A DNA stretch of 11,973 nt from Selenomonas sp. AE3005 (GTDB taxonomy: Bacteria > Bacillota > Negativicutes > Selenomonadales > Selenomonadaceae): NCBI RefSeq assembly GCF_905233635.1, contig NZ_CAJODG010000056.1, forward strand, positions 1 through 11,973, read 5' to 3'. The notes below the pieces were generated by a model. It searched no databases and had not been told where the DNA came from. It saw only the letters and a program-made list of their open reading frames with translations. Shown here in pieces: positions 1 to 7,124 of the stretch; the stretch's first letter is position 1, and each line of letters starts with the position of its first letter. Position numbers and translations under genes: made by a program.

Positions 1-3000
1 CACACCAGGGATTTGTACGGTCAGGCTCTTAATTCTTGCCGTGGATGCCCGGTTACTGCGTGAGAATCTTTCATACTCCCCCTCAACCTGCAAGGCCAAA
101 GCTAAATATTTCGGCAATATCTTATCCGTATTCACCCGGATTACACCGCAGTGGTCAGTGGGGTAGAACGGATAATTTTCCGGCAGATAGTTGACCATCC
201 AATCTCCATCAATGCCCCAAATAACCGAGGGCTTGCTGAAATCGGTTAAGTTTTGCTTATTGATACGGCCAAATTCCTCAAAGACATTGGCACTATATAC
301 AGGGTACTCCCCATCTTCCTCAATCTCTGCCGTCACCACACGGTTGCCGATGCTGACGGAAAAATCCCGGCCATCCAGCTTATAGGCAGTCATGCCTTTT
401 TTTACCACCTGATGACGTACTTTGTTGGTCTTTATCGCCTTGTTGAAATTCACACCGCTAAAATCGAGCATATCCGTTACGGGCATATAATGATAGCATT
501 CCCCTAAATCGCCTGTCAGTTCTTCTTCCACGCCAAAAGAAGCACGCACCAGAGCCGCCAATGTGTCCGTTGCCTGTCTGTCCTGCGGATTATACAAAAG
601 CCCACCTTGTTTTTTGATTTGTATACCTTCCTGACCCTTGCGATTGCTCCAGCCATAGCCCAAGAACTTTTCCTGCCCCTTATTGTCATTTGGGGCAGTA
701 ACGATAAGAGCAGTCTGACCATAGGCCAGCGAATAATACAAGAGTTTTTCCGCCTCTTTCGCGATGGCAAATTCATAAAAGCTGACATTGCACCATTCCA
801 GCTTTTCCTCCTCGCTCTTGGCCTGATAGCCCTTTTGCTTAACCTTGGTACTATATTCTGCCGATGATAAGAATGCTTTGGTATAAGCATCTATATACGG
901 AACATCAGCCCAGGCGTTGAAATTCCGCTGACGCGTCACAAATTCGCCGTAAATCTGCCGGTCAACCTGTATTTTTTCCAAATACGCCGTCAAAATGTCC
1001 TTGTCTTCCCAATCCTCCAAACTCTGTGCCGTAAGAACAGCCTGCACGGTGTCTGTACAAAGGTCAACCTTCTTGGGCGGTTCTGCAAACTTTTCCAAGA
1101 ACAAAATCACCGTATTCGTCCCGGTAGCACCGAATGTTTTGCTCCCCAGCTGCACAATAGCACGCAGACGGAAATTTTGCAGCAGGGATTCACGCGCAGC
1201 GACAAAGCTCTCACTTTCCTTGTTCAGAATACTGCTGGGCAGAATCACCGCCGCTACCCCCTGGGGCTTTAGCAGCTGGGCAATGCGCTCCACAAAGAGC
1301 GTTTCTATCTCCGAGCCGTTATTGCTTATCTTCGGCAAAATGGTAAAATCATTGTCCTTTAATTTTAGATGCGGCTTGAAAGCCGCTACCGAATAGGGCG
1401 GATTGGCTACCAGAATATCAAAACTGTGAGGACGGATATTTTTATCCATATAATTTTCCAAGCCATCGCCGAAGACAATATTGCCATTACCGGCACCGTG
1501 CATGAACAGAGAAATCTTGGACACTCTGGCCAAACGATAATCTTTTTCTACGCCGTATAATTTCTCACTGGCCCAAGCGCGGTCATCTTTTTGTACGAGG
1601 TCATTTACCGCTTCAAATCCTTGGGTCAGAAAATGTCCGGCTCCGCAGGCGTAATCAATGATTTTGGGATATTCCTGCTCATTTTTACGCAATATTTCCC
1701 TTAAAGGCAGACTGTCCCAAACAAAACGGGTAATCGGCATTGGGGTAAAAAACTGGCCTTCGTTCTGCTTGAAGCCTTTGCTCAAAAGCTGCTCAAACAA
1801 ATCGCCCAATGTCTGCAAATCCTGCGAACCGATAATACGGTATTCTTCAAAGAGCTGCACCACTTCCACCAGAATTTTGCCGTTCTGATAGAACAATTCC
1901 TCATTGTGCACATCCTTAAAGGCAAAATCATTGTTGGTATAGAATTTCAAAATACGCAGCGTCTTTTTCAGTTCGGCAATCAACTTGACTCGTTTCTGTC
2001 CTGTATATTGCTGGATTAGATTTTCTGCATAGTCATCGGCAACATAGAACATTTCTTCGCGCATGAATTTTTCCATGCCGTCATGATGCAAACGCTGTAA
2101 TCTGTCCTGCAAGTTTTCGTAAGTGTCCGTCCCCACCTTGTACTGAAATTCCACCACATCATCTTCGTCTTTTTGAATCTCATCCACCAGTTTGCAGATA
2201 AAGAGCGCTACCAGACGGTTAAAGGCATTTTCCTTGTCTGAAACATTGTTATGCCGCAGTATTTCCTCAAAGCGGTTTACCACCTTGTCACTTTCGCTAA
2301 AATCGCGCAAATCCTTTTTCCGCAATGGCTTGGCACCTATCTCATAGGCCACGGTATCATCACGGAAAACAACGTCACTAAACATACGTTTCTCGTAAGT
2401 TTCGTCCCAGACGGCAAAAAGTTCCTCTACAGTATGTGCATCATCGTAAAGCTTTATGGAATTATCCTGTTTTTGGGCAATACGCATATTGCTGTCATCG
2501 CTGCAGGAAATACTATCCGTTCGATAAGTAAGCCGATTATCTTCCCAGTCTGAAGCATACAGCAAAAGCCACTGACAAGCATCTTCCTGTTTCCAGTAGG
2601 AGATTAGCTGTCCCCCGTCAGTCTTTGTTTGACGGAGTTCATTCTCATATTCCCTGCCAGCGGTCTTGCACTCGATAATAAAAAGCATCTTGCCATCAGT
2701 CCCGGTTACGCAAATATCTGCCCGGCCACCTTTGGCATCATGGCCTAAGTGCCATTCTTTTTCCAGCTCAATATGTTCCGGGCGATAGCCCTTCTCTAGC
2801 AAACGGTTCACACATTCAAAGACCACCATGTTTTCCTTGTGAGCTTCATCAAAATAGGCGTTGCGTTCCCTTCCTTTTATCTTTTCTGGGTAAATCAGCT
2901 TCTTATTCTTCCAATCCACTTTCAAATAATCGTCATAATCGGGGAAATATTTTATATATTCGCCATCGCTTTCAATAAACCGCATATATTCTAATACGGC

Positions 3001-3024
3001 AATAAAATTTTTAACGGTTATCAT
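1..3024 (-). CDS. Single-chain restriction-modification enzyme (R-M-S fusion, type IIG-like), C-terminus off the left edge
   Basis: An uninterrupted reading frame runs from an ATG at 3022-3024 to the left edge, giving 1008 codons with no stop. Residues about 50-150 resemble the HsdR N-terminal nuclease: GGRAD with D103, then FIIECK with E118 and K120, fits a PD-(D/E)XK site. Residues about 400-760 form an N6-adenine methylase. They carry GQFFTP (about 423-428), the SAM-binding motif DYACGAGHFL (457-466) and the catalytic NPPY (541-544); FLGYGWSNRKG (787-797) is typical of HsdM-like proteins. From about residue 880 the chain resembles a type I specificity (HsdS) target-recognition domain, with GEYPVYSAN and a late RASTARIKSL segment. 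The protein would therefore bind, methylate and cut DNA without separate subunits. GGAGGA lies 3 nt before the ATG. The recognition sequence cannot be read, and the true C-terminus is outside the window. Function as an R-M enzyme is confident; the exact subtype is inference. Confidence 0.9.
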   Translation of the reverse strand, partial: MITVKNFIAVLEYMRFIESDGEYIKYFPDYDDYLKVDWKNKKLIYPEKIKGRERNAYFDEAHKENMVVFECVNRLLEKGYRPEHIELEKEWHLGHDAKGGRADICVTGTDGKMLFIIECKTAGREYENELRQTKTDGGQLISYWKQEDACQWLLLYASDWEDNRLTYRTDSISCSDDSNMRIAQKQDNSIKLYDDAHTVEELFAVWDETYEKRMFSDVVFRDDTVAYEIGAKPLRKKDLRDFSESDKVVNRFEEILRHNNVSDKENAFNRLVALFICKLVDEIQKDEDDVVEFQYKVGTDTYENLQDRLQRLHHDGMEKFMREEMFYVADDYAENLIQQYTGQKRVKLIAELKKTLRILKFYTNNDFAFKDVHNEELFYQNGKILVEVVQLFEEYRIIGSQDLQTLGDLFEQLLSKGFKQNEGQFFTPMPITRFVWDSLPLREILRKNEQEYPKIIDYACGAGHFLTQGFEAVNDLVQKDDRAWASEKLYGVEKDYRLARVSKISLFMHGAGNGNIVFGDGLENYMDKNIRPHSFDILVANPPYSVAAFKPHLKLKDNDFTILPKISNNGSEIETLFVERIAQLLKPQGVAAVILPSSILNKESESFVAARESLLQNFRLRAIVQLGSKTFGATGTNTVILFLEKFAEPPKKVDLCTDTVQAVLTAQSLEDWEDKDILTAYLEKIQVDRQIYGEFVTRQRNFNAWADVPYIDAYTKAFLSSAEYSTKVKQKGYQAKSEEEKLEWCNVSFYEFAIAKEAEKLLYYSLAYGQTALIVTAPNDNKGQEKFLGYGWSNRKGQEGIQIKKQGGLLYNPQDRQATDTLAALVRASFGVEEELTGDLGECYHYMPVTDMLDFSGVNFNKAIKTNKVRHQVVKKGMTAYKLDGRDFSVSIGNRVVTAEIEEDGEYPVYSANVFEEFGRINKQNLTDFSKPSVIWGIDGDWMVNYLPENYPFYPTDHCGVIRVNTDKILPKYLALALQVEGEYERFSRSNRASTARIKSLTVQIPGV

Positions 3025-3059
3025 CGTTCCTCCAACGTTCTTGCTAAAATATCCCTTTA

Positions 3060-3088
3060 ATTATACCGCATACATCGTAATTAACCAA
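3060..3088 (-). promoter_or_regulatory. Predicted sigma-70 promoter of the R-M gene
   Basis: Read on the minus strand, a perfect TATAAT (-10, at 3060-3065) is preceded after 17 bp by TTGGTT (-35, at 3083-3088). It lies about 35 bp before the start codon, in the short gap after the hydG terminator, so the R-M gene can be transcribed on its own. Confidence 0.6.
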
Positions 3089-3092
3089 ACAC

Positions 3093-3124
3093 AAAAAGCT
3101 GACAAGTCAGTTTGACCTGTCAGC
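3093..3124 (-). terminator. Rho-independent terminator of hydG
   Basis: On the minus strand a 12-bp stem (GCTGACAGGTCA with TGACTTGTCAGC, one G-U pair, loop AAC) is followed at once by TTTTTGTGTTT. It starts 13 bp after the hydG stop codon and separates hydG from the R-M gene promoter. Confidence 0.88.
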
Positions 3125-3136
3125 CCAATAGCATCG

Positions 3137-4585
3137 TCAAAAATGAAAATCACGCTTGTCGGAGCGTTTGATGGCCTCGATATGCTCGGCGGCAATCTCG
3201 CGTACCTTGTCCTTGGGGATTTTCTTTAATTCTTCCGCAATGAGCTTGTAGCCCAGTTCCCGTGTAGCCTTGCTGGCGTAATCCGTGAGGTATTCTGCCA
3301 GGGTCATCAGCGCGTTGGGGTGGCAGCAGTTTACAATCTGGCCGCTCTTGCACAGGCTCATAAATCTGTCCCCGGTACGCCCTTCGCGATAGCAGGCCGT
3401 GCAGAAGGAGGGAATATGCCCCGTTTCCATCAGCCATTTAATCACTTCATCAAGCGTGCGCTGGTCGGACACGTTGAACTGCTCCGTATCCGTCGGCCGC
3501 TCTTTTTCCGTATAACCGCCGACACTGGTACGGCTGGCACCGCTGACCTGGGAAATTCCCACCTGCAGCATCTTCGCCCGGACTTCTTCCGATTCCCGGG
3601 TGGAAATAATCATGCCCGTATACGGCACCGCCAGACGTATGCAGGCCGCAATCTTGGTGAAAATTTCATCGCTTATGGAGTTGTCAAACGCCTCCGGGTC
3701 GATATCATCAGCTTTTTTCACGCGTGGCACGGAAATCGTATGCGGGCCGACGCCATGCACGGCCTCCAAATGTTCGGCGTGCATTAACAGACCGGCAAAC
3801 TCGTACTTGTAACCTTCCAGCCCAAAGAGTACGCCAAGTCCCACATCGTCAATACCGCCTTCCATAGCCCTGTCCATGGCCTCGGTATGATAAGCATAAT
3901 CATGTTTCGGCCCCGTGGGGTGCAGCCGTTCATAACTTTCTTTATGATATGTTTCCTGGAAAAGAATGTACGTGCCAATGCCGGCCTCTTTGAGTTTGCG
4001 GTAGTTTTCCACCGTAGTGGCGGCAATATTCACATTCACGCGGCGGATAGCGCCGTTTTTATGCTTGATACTGTAAATAGTATTGATACATTCCAAAATG
4101 TATTCCAGCGGATTGTTGAAGGGGTCTTCCCCAGCCTCAATCGCCAGGCGCTTATGTCCCATATCCTGCAAAGCAATGACCTCAGCGCGGACTTCTTCCT
4201 GCGTGAGTTTTTTGCGCGGAATATGTTTGTTCTGGCCGTGGTAAGGACAGTAGACACAACCATTTACACAGTAGTTGGAAAGATAGAGCGGCGCAAACAG
4301 CACAATGCGGTTGCCATAAAACGCCTGCTTGATTTCCTCGGCAATCTCATACATGCGGGCGATTTTGCCGGGATCCTCACACGCCAGCAGCACCGACGCC
4401 TCCCGATGGCTCAACCCCTTACAGGTATAGCCGGTACCGGTTTTCACTGGCCGCGCCTTTTCCAGAATCTCATCAATCAGGGCAAAATTATCCTTATTAG
4501 CCTCCGCATAAGCCAGCGTCTCACGGATTTCTGCATCATTTATAAATTCCTCTGCCCGTAAAGAACGAGGATTGTACTCTATCAT
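3137..4585 (-). CDS. hydG: [FeFe]-hydrogenase H-cluster maturase HydG (radical SAM tyrosine lyase)
   Basis: HydG cleaves tyrosine to p-cresol and supplies the CO and cyanide ligands of the [FeFe]-hydrogenase H-cluster through an Fe(CO)(CN) synthon. The radical SAM CX3CX2C motif is CVNGCVYC (C106, C110, C113). The HydG-specific C-terminal CX2CX22C motif, which holds the second, dangler-iron cluster, is complete: C395, C398 and C421, within CTACYREGRTGDRF...NCC. ThiH lacks this second motif. Length is 482 aa, close to the family norm. Start choice: ATGs occur at 4597, 4594 and 4585, after AAAGGA at 4597-4602. The 4585 ATG has 11 nt spacing and gives MIEYNPRS, which resembles family N-termini; 4594 is a real alternative at 2 nt spacing. 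A longer open frame to 4942 overlaps the exporter gene and is not credible. hydE, hydF and the hydrogenase are not in the window, so they must lie elsewhere. The gene has its own promoter and terminator. Confidence 0.94.
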   Translation of the reverse strand: MIEYNPRSLRAEEFINDAEIRETLAYAEANKDNFALIDEILEKARPVKTGTGYTCKGLSHREASVLLACEDPGKIARMYEIAEEIKQAFYGNRIVLFAPLYLSNYCVNGCVYCPYHGQNKHIPRKKLTQEEVRAEVIALQDMGHKRLAIEAGEDPFNNPLEYILECINTIYSIKHKNGAIRRVNVNIAATTVENYRKLKEAGIGTYILFQETYHKESYERLHPTGPKHDYAYHTEAMDRAMEGGIDDVGLGVLFGLEGYKYEFAGLLMHAEHLEAVHGVGPHTISVPRVKKADDIDPEAFDNSISDEIFTKIAACIRLAVPYTGMIISTRESEEVRAKMLQVGISQVSGASRTSVGGYTEKERPTDTEQFNVSDQRTLDEVIKWLMETGHIPSFCTACYREGRTGDRFMSLCKSGQIVNCCHPNALMTLAEYLTDYASKATRELGYKLIAEELKKIPKDKVREIAAEHIEAIKRSDKRDFHF

Positions 4586-4628
4586 GATAGTCATCATCCT
4601 TTCGCCTTCGAAAAGCTCTCCGACTATT

Positions 4629-4659
4629 AGTATAGCACAATCCCCATAAAAGATGTTAA
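4629..4659 (-). promoter_or_regulatory. Predicted promoter of hydG with extended -10
   Basis: On the minus strand TGCTATACT is an extended -10 (core TATACT at 4629-4634). A good -35, TTAACA, lies at 4654-4659, but the spacer of 19 bp is long; the TG extension may compensate. It sits in the roughly 85-bp gap after the exporter gene, where I see no strong terminator, so read-through from the exporter is also possible. Confidence 0.55.
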
Positions 4660-4671
4660 ATTTGCGCTTAT

Positions 4672-6018
4672 TTACACGCGAATCAGCTTGATATGACCCC
4701 GGCAGTAGCGGTAGAGTATGCCGATAAATATGCCGGTAAGCAGCCAGCTTACGGGATAGCAGGCCATCAGCGTGCCGTAGGTCGGATTGGCCGGAAACAG
4801 GGTGTAGAGCCAGGCGATACGCACGCCGCAAATCCCGACCAGTGCCAGCAGCGCCGGCGGCAGGGAAAAGCCATAGCCGCGGAGTGCGCCGGACAGCACA
4901 TCGATGAACACCTGCAGGAACTGCGGTGCCACAATGAACCAAAAGCGGATAATCCCCAGCTCCACCACTGTTTCATCGGCGTTAAACAGCCCCAGCAGCG
5001 GCCGGGCAAAAACGATAACGAGCGTGCCCATCGCCACGGTAAAGGCAATATCCAGCGCCATACCCACCTTGGTAATCTGAAAGCAGCGTGTCAGGTTGCC
5101 GGCACCGTAATTCTGGCTCACAAAGGTGGTTGTCGCCTGCGCAAAGGCATTGAGCACACAGTACACATTGACTTCCACCGCAAAAGCCGCCGCCGACGCC
5201 GCCATGGCGTCCGGCCCCAGACTGTTCACCGCCGCCTGAATGAGAATATTGGAAAAGGAAAAGACCATACCCTGCACACCGGCCGGCAGGCCGATGGCCA
5301 CAATGTCACGCAGCAGCTTTTTGTCAAAGGTAAAACCGTTAAAATGCAGCCGTAAAATATCCTGCGAATGCGTCAGCGCCCAGAACAGGATAAACGCACT
5401 GACACCCGTAGCCAGTACCGTGGCCAAGGCCACGCCCATAATGCTCCAGCCCAGCATGACAAAGGCAAGGTCAAGCGTGATATTCACAAAACTTGCCACA
5501 ATCAGGGCCATAAGCGGTGTTTTCGTATCGCCACGAGCGCGCAGGATAGCCGCCTCGAAGTTATAGACACCGATAAACGGCAGGCCCAGCAGGTACACAC
5601 GCAGGTAGGTTTCCGCCATGCTCTCCACTTCGGCCGGCACAGCCAGCCATTTGATAATCGGCCCGGCCATGGCCTCACCAAAAGCCAGCAGCAGCACGCC
5701 AGTGATTAAGGCCAGCGCAAAGGAAGTCTGCACCGCCGTACCCACCTTCTCCGGCTTTTTCGCCCCGATGAACCGGGCAATCACCACATTAGAGCCCAGG
5801 GACAGCCCCATAAACAAATTGACCAGAATACCGATGACAGAAATGTTATTGCCCACCGCAGCCATGGCATTTTTTCCCACGAACTGCCCCAGCACCGCCA
5901 CGTCAGCGGCATTGAAAAGCTGCTGAAACACCCCTGTCAGCGCCAGGGGCAGGGCAAAGATAATCAGCTTATCCCAAAAGGAGCCCTGCAGCATATCCAT
6001 ATTCCGTGTATTTAACAT
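4672..6018 (-). CDS. MATE family efflux transporter
   Basis: A 448-residue, strongly hydrophobic protein with the two-fold repeated architecture of multidrug and toxin extrusion (MATE) exporters, for which 12 membrane helices are expected. Family features include the N-terminal LPLALTGVFQQLFNAADVAV segment (about 24-43), which includes the QQLFNAADVAVLG signature. The first half also has LRARGDTKTP, and the second half a matching region, GLPAGVQGMVFSFSNILIQ. Such proteins sit in the inner membrane and export cationic or other small molecules using a Na+ or H+ gradient. It is closest in style to the MepA/DinF-like group of Firmicutes. The ATG at 6016-6018 has GAGGTG 4 nt upstream. The gene is divergent from proC and upstream of hydG on the same strand. 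Its substrate cannot be inferred from the sequence or the neighbours. Confidence 0.93.
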   Translation of the reverse strand: MLNTRNMDMLQGSFWDKLIIFALPLALTGVFQQLFNAADVAVLGQFVGKNAMAAVGNNISVIGILVNLFMGLSLGSNVVIARFIGAKKPEKVGTAVQTSFALALITGVLLLAFGEAMAGPIIKWLAVPAEVESMAETYLRVYLLGLPFIGVYNFEAAILRARGDTKTPLMALIVASFVNITLDLAFVMLGWSIMGVALATVLATGVSAFILFWALTHSQDILRLHFNGFTFDKKLLRDIVAIGLPAGVQGMVFSFSNILIQAAVNSLGPDAMAASAAAFAVEVNVYCVLNAFAQATTTFVSQNYGAGNLTRCFQITKVGMALDIAFTVAMGTLVIVFARPLLGLFNADETVVELGIIRFWFIVAPQFLQVFIDVLSGALRGYGFSLPPALLALVGICGVRIAWLYTLFPANPTYGTLMACYPVSWLLTGIFIGILYRYCRGHIKLIRV

Positions 6019-6060
6019 AATTCACCTCAAAAAACCACGTCCAACAGAGTCTGATACACT

Positions 6061-6088
6061 ATTATACCCCTTCACTAAAAATAAACAA
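6061..6088 (-). promoter_or_regulatory. Predicted promoter of the MATE exporter
   Basis: On the minus strand TATAAT (6061-6066) is preceded, after 16 bp, by TTGTTT (6083-6088). The start codon is about 43 bp downstream. A palindrome at 6091-6114 begins 3 bp from the -35 element. Confidence 0.6.
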
Positions 6089-6090
6089 CA

Positions 6091-6114
6091 CCTGCCGAAA
6101 TTTTTTCTGGCAGG
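6091..6114. promoter_or_regulatory. Inverted repeat in the MATE-proC divergent region
   Basis: CCTGCC and GGCAGG form perfect 6-bp arms around a 12-bp A/T-rich centre (GAAATTTTTTCT). It lies between two divergent promoters and touches the exporter -35. It may be an operator for a dimeric regulator or a transcript hairpin. On the minus strand it is followed by a T-rich stretch, so a weak terminator or attenuator is also possible. Confidence 0.4.
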
Positions 6115-6125
6115 GTAAAAAAATC

Positions 6126-6154
6126 TCTACACCTGTCCCGATACATGCTACAAT
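6126..6154 (+). promoter_or_regulatory. Predicted promoter of proC with extended -10
   Basis: TGCTACAAT is an extended -10 (core TACAAT at 6149-6154). A partial -35, TCTACA at 6126-6131, stands 17 bp upstream. The start codon follows about 50 bp later, after a clear AGGAGG. Confidence 0.55.
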
Positions 6155-6204
6155 AAATACATACTTCAGGAAATACAGCTGCTATTTAACAGGAGGGTTA
6201 CACT

Positions 6205-6987
6205 ATGGAAAAAATTGGCTTTATCGGTATGGGCAACATGGCTCAGGCACTGGCCGCTGGTTTTATCAATGCCGGCGCCATTGACAAAAAGAATGTCTAC
6301 GCCTTTGCGCCCCATCAGGACAAGCTGCAGAAAAATGCCGAAAAAATCGGTTTCACGCCAGTGCGCAGCCTGCTGGCCCTGCCCCAAATCTGCGACACCA
6401 TCATCATGGCGTGCAAGCCCTATCAAATAGAAGGCGTGCTCAAAGAACTTTACTCCGCCCTGGAAGGCAAGGCTCTGATTTCCATAGCCGCCGGCTGGGA
6501 TTTTGCCAAATATAAAACTGCACTCCGGACTAATACCAGAGTGCAGTTTATCATGCCCAATACCCCGGCCATGGTCGGTGAAGGCGTTTTATTGTTTGAA
6601 GAAACGAACAGCCTGGAACCCCAGGAACGTCAGGACATCATGAAACTTTTTGCCTCCGTCGGGCTCGTACAGGAACTGCCCAGTTCCCTTATGGGCATTG
6701 GCGGCACTGTAACCGGCTGCGGCCCGGCCTTTGTGGACCTCTTTATCGAGGCCTACGGGGACGCGGCTGTTAAATACGGCCTGAAACGGGAGGACGCCTA
6801 CCGTCTGATTTCCCAAATGGTTCTCGGTTCGGCCAAACTGCAGCTGGCCACGGGCACCCATCCCGGCGTCTTAAAGGACAATGTATGCAGTCCTGCCGGC
6901 ACGACCATCCGCGGCGTAACCGCCCTGGAAGAACAGGGATTCCGCAATGCCTGCATAAAATCCGTCACGGCGATTATGGAAAAATAA
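6205..6987 (+). CDS. proC: Pyrroline-5-carboxylate reductase
   Basis: ProC catalyses the last step of proline synthesis, the NAD(P)H-dependent reduction of 1-pyrroline-5-carboxylate to L-proline in the cytoplasm. The 260-residue chain has the usual length. It opens with the Rossmann nucleotide-binding motif GFIGMGNMA (5-13), followed by IMPNTPAMVGEG (116-127), GCGPAF (171-176, usually GSGPAF) and the family signature DNVCSPAGTTIRGV (225-238) in the all-helical dimerisation domain. AGGAGG lies 8 nt before the ATG. It is the only plus-strand gene in the window and is transcribed alone. The stop codon overlaps the 5' arm of the folded segment that follows. No T-tract terminator is seen on the plus strand, so how transcription ends here is unclear. 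Confidence 0.96.
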   Translation: MEKIGFIGMGNMAQALAAGFINAGAIDKKNVYAFAPHQDKLQKNAEKIGFTPVRSLLALPQICDTIIMACKPYQIEGVLKELYSALEGKALISIAAGWDFAKYKTALRTNTRVQFIMPNTPAMVGEGVLLFEETNSLEPQERQDIMKLFASVGLVQELPSSLMGIGGTVTGCGPAFVDLFIEAYGDAAVKYGLKREDAYRLISQMVLGSAKLQLATGTHPGVLKDNVCSPAGTTIRGVTALEEQGFRNACIKSVTAIMEK

Positions 6988-7118
6988 CGAGGCAAGAAAA
7001 TGTCCCCCACCTCAGCAGGTGGGGGCACGAATACCAAAACAGGCGGCGAGCATATCTCCCGCCTCGTTGAAACGCCAATAGGAAGTTTTGCCTATGGCAA
7101 AACTGGAACAACGGCGTT
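6986..7118. repeat. Structured intergenic element with nested inverted repeats
   Basis: Between the convergent genes almost every base can pair. AACGAGGC (6986-6993) matches GCCTCGTT (7061-7068). CCCCCACCT (7004-7012) matches AGGTGGGGG (7017-7025) around CAGC. GGCGG-C-GAG (7042-7050) matches CTCCCGCC (7056-7063), which competes with the first stem. AACGCC (7071-7076) matches GGCGTT (7113-7118), enclosing AGTTTTGCC/GGCAAAACT (7084-7104). I found no reading frame or known RNA family in it. It could be a small palindromic mobile element (MITE- or REP-like), an IS200/IS605-type end remnant, or a structured RNA. Confidence 0.55.
6994..7025 (-). terminator. Possible terminator of the SHMT-like gene
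   Basis: On the minus strand a 9-bp GC-rich hairpin (CCCCCACCT, loop GCTG, AGGTGGGGG) is followed by ACATTTTCTT. This is a plausible intrinsic terminator about 100 bp after the SHMT-like stop codon, although the U-tract is interrupted. Confidence 0.45.
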
Positions 7119-7124
7119 ATAAAC

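Noticed and set aside
516..890. A 124-codon minus-strand frame, plus several plus-strand frames in 191-2553
   Set aside because: All lie in other frames of the continuous R-M gene, whose motifs are unmistakable.
3887..4561. A 224-codon plus-strand open frame
   Set aside because: It is antisense to hydG, and hydG motifs are complete in the opposite strand.
3137..4585. ThiH (tyrosine lyase of thiamine synthesis) as an alternative to HydG
   Set aside because: The C-terminal CX2CX22C motif is present and matches HydG; ThiH lacks it.
4586..4942. Upstream extension of the hydG reading frame
   Set aside because: It overlaps the end of the exporter gene, has no family similarity and runs through the predicted hydG promoter.
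4693..5926. Several plus-strand open frames of up to 220 codons
   Set aside because: They are antisense to the exporter gene; their Arg/His/Gln-rich composition is typical of shadow frames and they match no family.
6019..6204. Riboswitch or T-box leader for proC
   Set aside because: Only about 50 nt separate the likely proC transcription start from the ATG, and no T-box or known aptamer core is visible.
6986..7118. CRISPR array or tRNA in the folded segment
   Set aside because: There are no regularly spaced direct repeats, and no cloverleaf with a T-loop or CCA end can be drawn.
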